Positions 23,901 through 33,300 of a DNA stretch of 64,000 bases are shown one piece after another. The stretch's first letter is position 1. Each line of letters begins with the position of its first letter. Made by a program: the position numbers and the translations under genes. The notes under the pieces are model-generated. The model was given only the letters and a program-made list of their open reading frames with translations, searched no databases and was not told where the DNA came from. Origin of the DNA: Acanthaster planci (taxonomy: Eukaryota > Echinodermata > Asteroidea > Valvatida > Acanthasteridae); assembly GCF_001949145.1 (NCBI RefSeq), contig NW_019091384.1, forward strand, positions 1,953,781 to 2,017,780. The letters are read 5' to 3'.

Positions 23901-26900
23901 TGAGGCTAAGATTTATTCATTTTTCCCCAAATAGAGGATCTATTTTAAAACTGAGTAAATAAAAAACGGGAAAACACATCAATCAAAAATTGTCTACAGC
24001 TTACCCTTCAGGATCCTTGCTTTGTCAGGAACTAAGTATTTGGTTTGTAACCACAGGTGTAATATCGAACCTCCAGAGCGAGACAATCTTTGACTCAAAT
24101 GTGTATCAAAACATTCTCGTCTCTTTTGCTCTCTGCTGCTAGACGACGCATTCCTGGAAAAGAAATTTAAAAGAAAATACAATTTAAACCATCTTGCTTG
24201 TGCTCTTAATCTTATAACCATTTTGTTAAATGTTTGTTAAATTTGTTACCAGACATTTATTTTTGGCACGATTGTCTGCGTTGTCACTGTTATCAGTCCA
24301 AATAAAGGCTGCTGCTTAATGTGGACCCGTAATCGGGGCTCTTTGTGTACTCTGTCAGTGCTTGGGTCCTGGAAGGATATATTAAAAAAACAGCTTTCAA
24401 GATTTCAAAAGTTTCACCCACTGACATCTACTACATTATATGAGCTGAAATTCCACCACCACGTTCATTACCTATGCGACCAGCCATTCCCAGGTTGTCA
24501 ATTCAAGGGAATATGCGGGTGTCAGTGGGTAAAACTTTAAAAAGTTTGATAGCTCTTTTCTATATACTTGTACATGTATCCCTATCCAGGACCCAAGAGA
24601 AGGGCCTTGTTTATGGATCTACTGCTTGATGCTGCTAGCTCTGGTCAGATTGAATCACACTTCGGCATGGGGATTTGTCTACGTCACAGTAGATGTAAGC
24701 AACTTTGCCAACCTGTGGTAGTAAAGTGCATGTTCCTGCCTTATTTGCATATTTCATGGGAAAGGTCCACTCGTTGAGTCCAAGTTACTAGAAATAGCTT
24801 CAATGGTGGGTATGATGGGCTTAAACTAAAACACCAACATAGACCTAAATAATTACTATTTAATTTCGAAAGCTATTTCAATCAACATTACCTTGCCTGA
24901 TTTCAATGTCATTGTAATGCAGCTTACCTTTATCAGAAATCTCTGCCTGCAGTAGCCTATCTTTGACACATAATTCCCATGTCGAGTGACGACCAGCTCA
25001 ACTTTCCTCCATGATGCATTCAAGTAAACATACAGGCAACACACCAGAATGCCACTTGCCAGACATGCTAGAGTCATGAGAGTCTCGAAGATCTTCCAGA
25101 GGAAAATCTTGATCTTGCCCAGAGTTTTTAGGGGAATAAGATGAAGCTTCAGAGGAATAATCTTCGTGTAACTTTCGTTTTCGAGCAGCATTCAGGCGTC
25201 TAAAACTCCGGTAACATGTCTCATGAAAACCAATCTACGTGCTTTGCCATAGCCTCTGTACAGATCGTGCGTAGTCCCTCGCAATCGGTTCGTTCGGTCA
25301 CCGTGATTTCTTGATCTCTGGCGCATACATCAAGCCACACTTTGACATATGAAGTGAACTTTCCCCATCGGACATTCTTAAGGGCTGTTACTCTTTTTTC
25401 AAATTTGACTGATTCTTCATGCATTAAACACCTGAAATCCAGCAATGTTGACGTTAAGGAACCGTTAACACCACCGGACGTCGCCATGTTTACTGCTTTG
25501 TGCCAATTATACCCGCGACCTTCTTTCCGGTCCCAGATTGGACAGTTTGCATCACGTGGTCAAATTATATCATTCACGAACGATTTTAAACGTGGCGAAT
25601 TTCGCACATGAACCTTCCCCGACGGCAAAACAGTTGGCTCTTTCCAACCAAATTATTAAAAAACTGCAGAATAACATGTGGAGAACTTTTGCACTTGTGA
25701 TCTCTGGTAATTTATGCACTCAATTCTGTTAAGGAAATCTATTCCTGCAGTTGACGAAACGAAAGAATAATTAAATAGGGGTTCAGGGGTTAATAGGGGT
25801 TCAGCTGACAGCCTATTAGGGTTAATAAGCGTACATATGGTATAATGCCTATTTTTCTGTTGTTTTTATTTCACCGGGAGTTGTCTTGTTTGTATGTTTA
25901 TGCAATAACGTAACAAAGGACCAATGTATTGGACGGGTCCCCTAGAGTCCTGAAGAATTCTTCACAGCCGTGATCCTCTTATTCATCACTTATTATGAGG
26001 GCTTTCATGTTTGATTTCGAAGACTTCACCTTTATATCCTCATGATTTGGCAACAGGTGCAAAGATCCACCTAATCCCTAAAACAATCCGCGGCATTTGA
26101 ACCCTGCCATTTACTTAGAGTCACTGGCATTGGCTAAACGATTCACATGCCATTCACGTCTGCGCCGCGACACAGCGCAGTCAACAGTGCCAATTAACGC
26201 GGTAAATGCGTTATCTCTTCACGTGTACACCGCTAGCGCTGGGTACTGGTGCTGGTCAAATTTGAGTTCTGCTGTAAAGGTGAAGAACGATTAAACTGTA
26301 ATGTGCGCTGGGTTGTTATATTCTAGGGAAATATTTGTCTCATTGAGTCAACTGGCCCTGCTCACGAAACTAATAAACACAATTGGCTTGATGGTATTAA
26401 CTTTGCGTGAAGACATAAAACCAGTTGCGACAGTCGAAACTGACTTTCCTTCAGGCTTAATCTGCAATAAAAAGTGACGTTGTATGAAGACACCCTGCCC
26501 ACAAAAAATGGTGTTCCAAGTTGTCGTTTCAAGAGTGCAGTTTCAAAAGTACTTTTTTTTTCAAAATCATGCTTGTCATATTTGTTTTCCCTGAGGGGGG
26601 AGTTAATGGTTCTGGTTGTAATAGAACTTACCAAATGACCGGCATTAGTAGATCCAGCCAGGGAGTGATCCAGGAATTTTGCGGGGGGCGATAGTTCTGT
26701 CGCCGCTGGTGGAGCCATTTAATTGCTTTCTTTGTCCTTGACCGAACAGGGTTTATGCTTTTTGGGGGGGGGTCTTTCAACCTATAGACGTGGGCCTAAA
26801 AATATGGCCGAGGGACCCCCACCCAAACCCCTCTGGATACACCGCTGGTCTCTATATGCACTTTTACAACGTTTGCTGCCTGCAATACGTGCAGTTGAAT

Positions 26901-27298
26901 TTTCTAACAGATCAGATGAACCTACTTCAAGCAGTGGAAGGAAGCGTACGGAAGGTACAATACCTAGAATGTACGTGGTTGTCCCCAAAGATGTGGAGAA
27001 TGCAGAATATTTGCATGGTTCGATTCCTGAAATATGTGTGACATGCGATTCTAAGGCCAAGGACCAAAATTGTGGGGTACTAGCTCTCAATCAAGCTATA
27101 TGGTGAAATCAATATTTGTCTTGGTCTTTGCATGGAGTCAAAGACTACACGGAGGAACAAAGAAATAACAAGAAAGAATTACATACCTTTCTGCCAGCGA
27201 AAATTTCCATAAGTCATATTCCAAAACAATCCAACTATGAGGAAAACCATTGCAACGGACACACAGGGTAAAAGGCGTCGCATACGGTAGGGCACCAT
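17963..27298 (-). CDS. Membrane-anchored UGM-like / DUF3431 fusion, copy 3 (altered active site)
   Basis: Exons 27298-27187 and 20175-17963 are joined across a 7-kb phase-1 intron and give 774 residues. The layout matches the other copies: anchor helix (about 10-28), stem, UGM domain (about 76-560) and DUF3431 domain (about 566-774). Against fungal UGM several pocket residues differ. The R182 position is Q254 (WVSEQV in place of WVGERV). F66 is S138 (GFHVVSSHY). The PYPxQNN motif has become RFPIEKN, changing Y104 to Phe and Q107 to Glu. GGLAS has become GGPAS. The FYR arginine (R409), SRGRFGGW and YEVGNQD motifs remain. The frame is fully open, so it looks like a functional but diverged paralogue. 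It is a near twin of copy 4 in the first two thirds of the large exon. The intron contains an assembly gap, so exon pairing rests on phase, order and duplication structure. Confidence 0.85.
22412..23108 (+). repeat. 29-bp minisatellite containing a 528-base assembly gap
   Basis: About five copies of a 29-bp unit, AGACTGCCCATGCAACACCT plus TCTCTTCAC, run from 22964 to 23108. The last bases before the run of N (CACAGACTGCCTAT, ending 22435) are the start of another unit. Positions 22436-22963 are N. The gap is therefore most simply an unresolved or collapsed part of the same array. The long open frames across the N run are artefacts. Confidence 0.85.
23204..24153 (-). CDS. Two possible coding exons of an unidentified gene
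   Basis: The exon at 24153-24005 starts after TTTCTTTTCCAG and ends CTGAAGG|GTAAGC. The exon at 23350-23204 ends CGCACCG|GTATGG. Both junctions are phase 1 and rejoin to an open frame reading ...DKARILK-G-VNFRWSTKRA... The peptide includes SREQKRRECFDTHLSQRL and IVIDGQEIMSMSKIDQLF. I do not recognise the family. The acceptor of the second exon has a weak pyrimidine tract. The pair sits in DNA missing from the paralogous intron of copy 4, so it may belong to an inserted mobile or captured gene. Upstream and downstream exons are not established. Confidence 0.35.
24305..24650. mobile_element. Foldback element
   Basis: CTTGGGTCCTGGAAGGATAT near 24360 pairs with ATCCCTATCCAGGACCCAAG near 24580. 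AAGTTTCACCCACTGACATC pairs with GGTGTCAGTGGGTAAAACTT. Weaker pairing extends outward to about 24305 and 24650. The loop is about 80 bases with no coding content. It lies inside the block unique to the copy 3 intron. Confidence 0.7.
24998..25487 (-). pseudogene. Frameshifted coding fragment of a possible transposon-associated gene
   Basis: From the ATG at 25487 (MATSGGVNGSLTSTLLDFRC) an open frame runs to a TGA at 25221, ending ...AKHVDWFS. One base too many in a T run (A run on the plus strand at 25226-25229) separates it from a second frame. That frame reads FHETCYRSFRRLNAARKRK and continues to 24998. The HETCYRxF pattern resembles His/Cys modules in uncharacterised, often mobile-element-linked, proteins of marine invertebrates. 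The break could be a real mutation or an assembly error. A competing minus-strand frame (24856-25191) with a hydrophobic stretch overlaps it. Confidence 0.35.
27187..27298 (-). CDS. Exon 1 of UGM copy 3: signal anchor
   Basis: 112 bases encode MVPYRMRRLLPCVSVAMVF, a hydrophobic helix and NMTYGNFRWQK, ending CAGAAAG|GTATGTAAT (phase 1). The start has A at -3 and G at +4. An NMT sequon follows the helix. An overlapping upstream frame in another phase begins at 27374 (MNSMPED...). It is homologous to the in-frame upstream extension of copy 2, but a one-base indel puts it out of frame. Confidence 0.82.
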
Positions 27299-27418
27299 GT
27301 TGCTTGAAATGGTCGGTATCGCGAGGTGTTTTCACAAAAGCAGGACAAGCAGAATCTTCGGGCATCGAATTCAATTCCCTAACCGTTGACGGCTATTTCT
27401 GGAGGTTTGTGGGCAATA

Positions 27419-27428
27419 TGCGCATGCA
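27419..27428. promoter_or_regulatory. NRF1-like motif upstream of UGM copy 3
   Basis: TGCGCATGCA lies about 121 bases upstream of the copy 3 start codon, in a block conserved with copy 4 that ends in TATGTCATGGGGGCGCT. The equivalent site upstream of copy 2 is a perfect TGCGCATGCGCA. Confidence 0.45.
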
Positions 27429-27512
27429 CGATATTCTCAGCTATGTCATGGGGGCGCTTTCGTTGTATTCTTGTTTCATGACGCTGCTTGTTGGCCGAGT
27501 GACACACCCGTC

Positions 27513-28788
27513 CTCAATTTGTTATTTATTTATTTATTTATTTTTATTTATTTATTTATCCAGGGTATGCCAAAACAGTTTACTAGAACTGATTTCCATT
27601 GGGGCACTGCAAACAATCATATAAAGGGTACATGGACAATAAAAACAAAGCTTTAAATTTTAATTAGAAACTTTCACATATGTATACAAACATTAACACT
27701 GTGCAGCAAAACACATGAAACATCAATATTATGAACTTTGTTAGAAAGACAAGGCACACGTTAAATGCACAATAAATGAACGACAAGAAGTATTACACTG
27801 CAATAATGACACTCTTGCCTATTTGGGCAGAGATAAAATCCTACAAAAGCAAACCTTATTTTTGAGGGGAAAAAAAGGAGAATTTCCTTTCAGAACCTGG
27901 GAGAAAATTTAATTCAAAGCGACCTAGTCGCACGACTCCGTTAAATTCACCTTTCCTCCTTTAAATTTGAAGTCCATTAATGTTGGGTACATGTATATGT
28001 TTGACGGAGGGTCGATTTGAATAGGCTCAAAGGAGACAAAGTTGAGCATACAGATTATTCCAGATATGGGCTGCAGATACCGGAAGGCTCGAGGCGTAAG
28101 AATCCTTTCGTGCAACAGAAATTTCTAGTGTCTTCCCGGCAGATTGACGAGTTTGTCGATCTTGAACATGTGGCGAACATAGACTTTTAAACTGTGGGAT
28201 CAGAGAATTGATAGTTTTAAAAAGAAGATCAGCTTTCTTGTAATTAACTCTGGCAGGATAGTGAAGAAAGTAAAGTTTTTGAAACATGTCAGCTGGGAGA
28301 TTTTGAAACACATTTTTATTATTACTTATTATTTAAGATAGCGTTATGACATTTGTATCGGTTACCCCACACTGTGCAATAGTAATCTAGACTAGGCATC
28401 ACTAAACTTAAATATAAGGTTTACATGTGGTTTTTGTGTTACACAGTCCGTCAACATCAAAACCAAAGACAGTACAGCGCCGAAGGCGCAAGATGGATAA
28501 CTCTGCCCAAAAGGTGTAATCACCATGGACGCCATTTGAGCAAGCAATACGCCTGTGCGGTTCACGGTAATGCACAGGCGCAGCAGGTGTACCCAGATTT
28601 TGTTTTGGATGGACCACTGATGAATCATAGCTAGTGACATGTTAAGGTTATTTTCAATTTCAGCAATGTTTTCGGAATTGCAAACCAGTGTGGAGTCATC
28701 GGCATACATAAAACTTACAATTTCTCGATACGACATGAGACAGGTCATACCGGTATGCATATATAATAGATAAAAGCAGACCCGAAAT
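27513..28788 (-). mobile_element. 5'-truncated LINE (non-LTR retrotransposon)
   Basis: On the minus strand the element begins inside a reverse transcriptase. It shows the YADD catalytic motif (FMYADDSTLVCNSENIAEIE) followed by LNMSLAMIHQWSIQNK. A broken C-terminal region follows, with LPADMFQKLYFLHYPARVNY and ISVARKDSYASSLPVSAAHI WNN. It ends after a 3' UTR in an (ATAAATAA)n tail at about 27519-27560. Stops and frameshifts make it inactive. The paralogous copy 4 flank reads straight across the site at about 35765, so both ends are defined by an empty-site comparison. Confidence 0.85.
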
Positions 28789-30381
28789 GAATGTGACCAT
28801 ACAATTTTTGCAAGGGACCACAATTTTTTTTTCAATCAATCAGAGTGAAAGTAATAAGTGTCTTCAGAGTAAATACATTATAAGTGTCTTGGATGGAGGC
28901 TGTTTTGTATATATAGACAGCGACATTTTGCCGAGGAAATTGTTTTGAGTAACTGCTTAATTGTAACCGCTGCTATCAGTTAATATAAAAGTGGACCAGG
29001 TACACAGCTTACGTGTTTCTCCCCCCTCCCCCCCGGCCAACAAAATGGGTCTTGATCCGGCCTTGGTGCCGGTGAGTGGGGATGGGATATCACAATCTCA
29101 AAAATAAGGCCATTACGTCCAACTAAAAAATACAGTGCGCCACCAAGAGGTTGCCACAGAGAGTTTAAGGTCCACAAAAACATGGCCGACCCTCTTAGAT
29201 TCCCATTAGTGCAAAATAATGTTACTACGATTTGAGCTAATGTTCATAGATCGGGGAATTCCTTGCCTTACAAATACAAAAACAAACCACCGTGATTAAT
29301 TAACACCGATACTCAAAAACACCGTTTCAAATCTTCAACCCAGACAAACAATCAATGGGAACTACCTTCTCAGTAGGGAGAGAACCATATAGGCCTACCA
29401 AATAGTTTTACAAGATGCTATTGGTGTGTGAACAAAAATTAATTTTACGAGACGCTATTGGTGTGTGAACGCTGCAAGAGTAGTAGCCAACGGAATACTC
29501 TGGCTGATCGTCTTATAACGTAGTAAATCTAACCTCAATCGGTCATCTATGGAGTATTCTCAAAAAGCAATGCTCAATACATTTACTGTACACCACGGGA
29601 GCAGTCCCTGTACTTGCATGAAAATAGACCGATTGTAACCACTTTGTCACGTGACCTAGATTGGGTATCAATGGTGTCCTCACAATGTCAACGTCAAGCA
29701 GAGCAACAATATCCTGTTTTATTCGTAGCATCGTGACCTACAAATTGACTTTCATGACATAAAAGGGGTTGAAATGGTGCCCAACAATTGAATATAGGGG
29801 TAAATCTGGATTGGAATGGGAGGTCCCAGTGCAACATCTGACTAGGGCACAAATTCCACTTCAATATAGGGCCAGACGGATGAACCACCAAATATCGCAC
29901 GTAGCAGTTGGAGACGTAAAAATCTTGAGACTAGAGAGGTAACATTCATACCATATCTTTTCGATCTTATTATTTGGGAGGTTCTATCAGGCCCAACTAT
30001 TTCTTTTTATTGAACAGGTAAATTCTCCGACCTTTTTTTCAAAGGAACTCCCAGCGGCAAAATCATTTTTCTTGCTTTCAACTATTTTCGTTGTGGTTTG
30101 TTTTGGGTTATCAGCAATTATGAATAAAAGCGGTAATTGCACTAGTATAGACTTTATTTACTGAGAAGTGATCTTGACTTCTACCGACGCTATTCATCAT
30201 GAATTCACTGGCTTTATAAACGGATCAACCATGAAGCCAAACTATAAAAGGCAATTTCGACATTATTCGCATGTGATATATAGGAAAAAGACAGGGAACA
30301 CATAGGCGTAATACAAAGATACGCAGAACCGTACAAAATACACTATTTGGGGCACTTGATAGCAGACAATAAAATGACTTC
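28789..30381. other. 5' flank of UGM copy 3 and 3' flank of copy 4
   Basis: 28.79-29.37 kb is homologous to 36.09-36.58 kb and marks the far end of the segmental duplication. A 30-bp word ending CTATTGGTGTGTGAAC is repeated at 29404-29433 and 29441-29470. A minus-strand AATAAA at about 30153-30158 lies some 227 bases past the copy 4 stop and may be its poly(A) signal. No gene is visible. Confidence 0.55.
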
Positions 30382-33300
30382 TCAAGGTCTATCTGCAAAG
30401 AAATGATACCACAGCCTCTCTAAATAATGACCTTCTTCGGGATTTGGGTGTCTGCTGACATACGCCAGTGCCTTTTGATAGAACTCCCGTGGATGTCTAA
30501 GAATTTGTTGCTTAGTCGCACCGAAGCACCCACTCCTGCAGGACTCGATGCCTTCCTTCGGTGGTGGACGCCCGTACAGATTCCTGTACACTTGTCCAAA
30601 TGTCTCATCCGCCTTGCGCCTTTGCTTATTTTTTAACTTGAATCGAATGTTCCCCCACCATGTCCACATTTCGTAGACCTTCAAGCAAGGGATACCCTTC
30701 CTCGCAGAATCGATAAATCGCATAGGATTTTTGAAGCATCTGCCCTTCAGACGGTCTCCCTGAGCAAAGACGGTCACATCGGCGAGGCGGTCGTAGTAGG
30801 TGGTGATGTGGTACAGGAAAGCGTGTGACTCTCGCCCGACATTCTCGAGTCGTTCCCAGCCGTAGAACTGGAAGGGTGGTCCCAATGCGTTCCCTTGGTG
30901 GTAAACGAGGGTGTGATTGGCGTATGGTCTCAGCCAATCAAGATTCTCCTTGTAATGCGCAATAACAATCTCATAATCTAGAGGGACGATGCGGTCTGTA
31001 TTTTTCTTAGAATTGGCAAGATCAGGATAACGATACGTCACCTCAGGAACGTCGCCCAGGAAGTCGTCTACAACCTCGACCCCTTGCATAAAGGATTGGT
31101 CTTGGTTTCCCACCTCGTATTTCCAACCTCCAAACCGTCCACGGGAATAGATGTCCTTACTTTTTAGCCAAGGTTGTATCGTGTCAAGGATCACGTCCCT
31201 CTCACGTGAAGGCACGGGATAACCATGCTCCAAGCGGTGGTAGTGAGTGGAGACTACCGTGTCAGCAGAAATAAACCCGTACAGTACTAACGCTTGAATG
31301 GATTCCTTGATCAAGTTTTCTTCACTCCAATACGTTTGATTTGAACTATTTTGTGATTCGGCTATTTCGCAAATAAGCGACCAATAAGCTCCTGGTTTAG
31401 GCACATGATCATCTGAAAAATTGGAGAACATTGTCACGCGGTAGAAGGGAGAATCTGAATCTGGAAAGTACACCCAAGATTTATTAGCCAAGGTCTTCGG
31501 TATTCGACCAATGAGTCCAACGCCTACGATATGAGTGTGAGTGTATACTAGATGGGATGCTAGTTCTTGCATCTGCCTTAAAGACACATCACTGCTTTTT
31601 AGATATGACACGAAGACGTCTAAAGGGACTGTGGATATCAGTATGTCGTATTCCATGTCGCGGTGAAATTTCACATCTAGGCCAGTTTCAACAGTAATTA
31701 CTTTGTTGTCAATATCTACACCTGTTACCTTTTCATGGAATCTGAACCAGCGCCCTGGAAGCTGTCTAGCAACCGACTCCCAAATTGCACCCGTCCCATT
31801 GTATTTGGGAAAGCGGAAGATAAGGCTGTCTCCCCACTCGGTGTTCGCATTATCTAGCTCTTTCATCTTGGTCTCCGCCATTTCTGGTACCACAACCTGC
31901 CCACTAACCCAAGCTGAGTTGAGTTCCCTAGGTTCAACAGTCCAGAATTTCTGATTGTATTTCCTCATAAACGCAGCGGCAAGACCCACTCCGAATTTTT
32001 GAGGCAGTCTCTCGTCAAATTTCATGGATTTGCTGGCGAGGTCACCTTCAGCACTCTCGCCTGATCCTCTGTGATCTCTTTCATGCATTTTGTGGATGTT
32101 TTTTTCAATTGGAAAACGAATAAATTTCCTCTTCTTATCAGATCCTTTCATGAAGGCAAAGGACGCCCTGCTCTGATAATTCCACTTGGGGACCGCCATG
32201 TTGAGGACTCGGTCAAAGTAGGTGTAATGGGAGGAGACGACGTGAAAACCGGCGTCCCAGAGAAAGCCTTGACCGTCCCTCACTGACGAGGCTGGGCCTC
32301 CTGGTTTGTCTGACTCTTCCAAGATGCTGATGACTGTTCTGTCTGCTTGTTCGAGTTCTTGGAGTCTTCGAGCAGCGCCGAGTGCGGCAGGTCCGGAGCC
32401 AATGATGACGACTCTGAGCTTTCCCGGTTCTTCCTCAGTCGATGCAGTATCTCCAGGCGAGATAGGCTGATTTTCTCGTACCATGATTTTCTCAAAATTA
32501 GAAAAAACTTTCCGAGGTGTTGTAACAAAGTCAACATCTGTTTGGGAAAGCAAAGACAGAACAAATATGGGTTTATCCGGCTGTTATATTTTTATTCCAA
32601 TTCACTACCCTGAAAATTCAAATTCGTCTAAGACAAATTTCACGAGGAATTTGAAAACCCAATTTAGTCACTGAACATTCAATTTCGAAGTTTTGTCAAC
32701 ACATTGAACACTGTGTCGAGAAAATTCGTCTTTACAAATGACTGCTGTGTAGTATATCCAGCGGGGCAAGGGGCAACTTGCCCCCCTGACGATTAATGTT
32801 TGCAGATTCTTTTCTTTTTTGTACAAAGAATGGGTGTAGTAGGAAAGAAAGCATTCGGTATATCTATTTATCAAATATCAGTACCAAATCCCTTAATTAA
32901 TAACACTAGTTAATAAAAGCAAGGATGTCGGGACCGTGAGTAAGGCTTTTGCTTTGTTTTTCTTCACAACATCATTTTGAATAAGCCCAAAGACGCATTC
33001 GCTTTTGCACATGCTCCCACCTCCCCCCCCCCACACACACACCGAAGTGTGAATTTTCCTGCAACTGGAGACTCCCTATTGTACCTCTTTTGTCTGTACT
33101 CCAACTTTTTTAGAATACAATCGGGGACCCTATTTGAATCGGGGATCTTATTGTCCTCTATTGTTCGGGGTCCCCAATTGAATGCAAAACAAACTCACAC
33201 ACACCAAAAGCATAATTATGCCACTCGATAACTGTCTAAACTGTTGCTAGATAAACTTAAAAGATCACATTGGATAAGAGATCAAATGCTGATGTATTAT

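Larger units (their letters stand above)
20176..27186 (-). other. Intron of UGM copy 3
   Basis: The 20.18-20.94 kb and 25.84-27.18 kb parts match the intron of copy 4. The 4.9 kb between them is present only here. It holds a minisatellite with a 528-base N gap, fragments of another gene (23.2-25.5 kb) and a foldback element (24.3-24.65 kb), all listed separately. The minus-strand open frame at 21846-22163 has no recognisable similarity. Confidence 0.7.

Noticed and set aside
24856-25191. Membrane protein exon (frame with a hydrophobic stretch LMTLACLASGILVCCLYVYL)
   Set aside because: It has a stop directly upstream and its donor phase does not match the next exon. The competing frame with HETCYRSF looks more coding. 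A TMEM-type protein remains a remote possibility.
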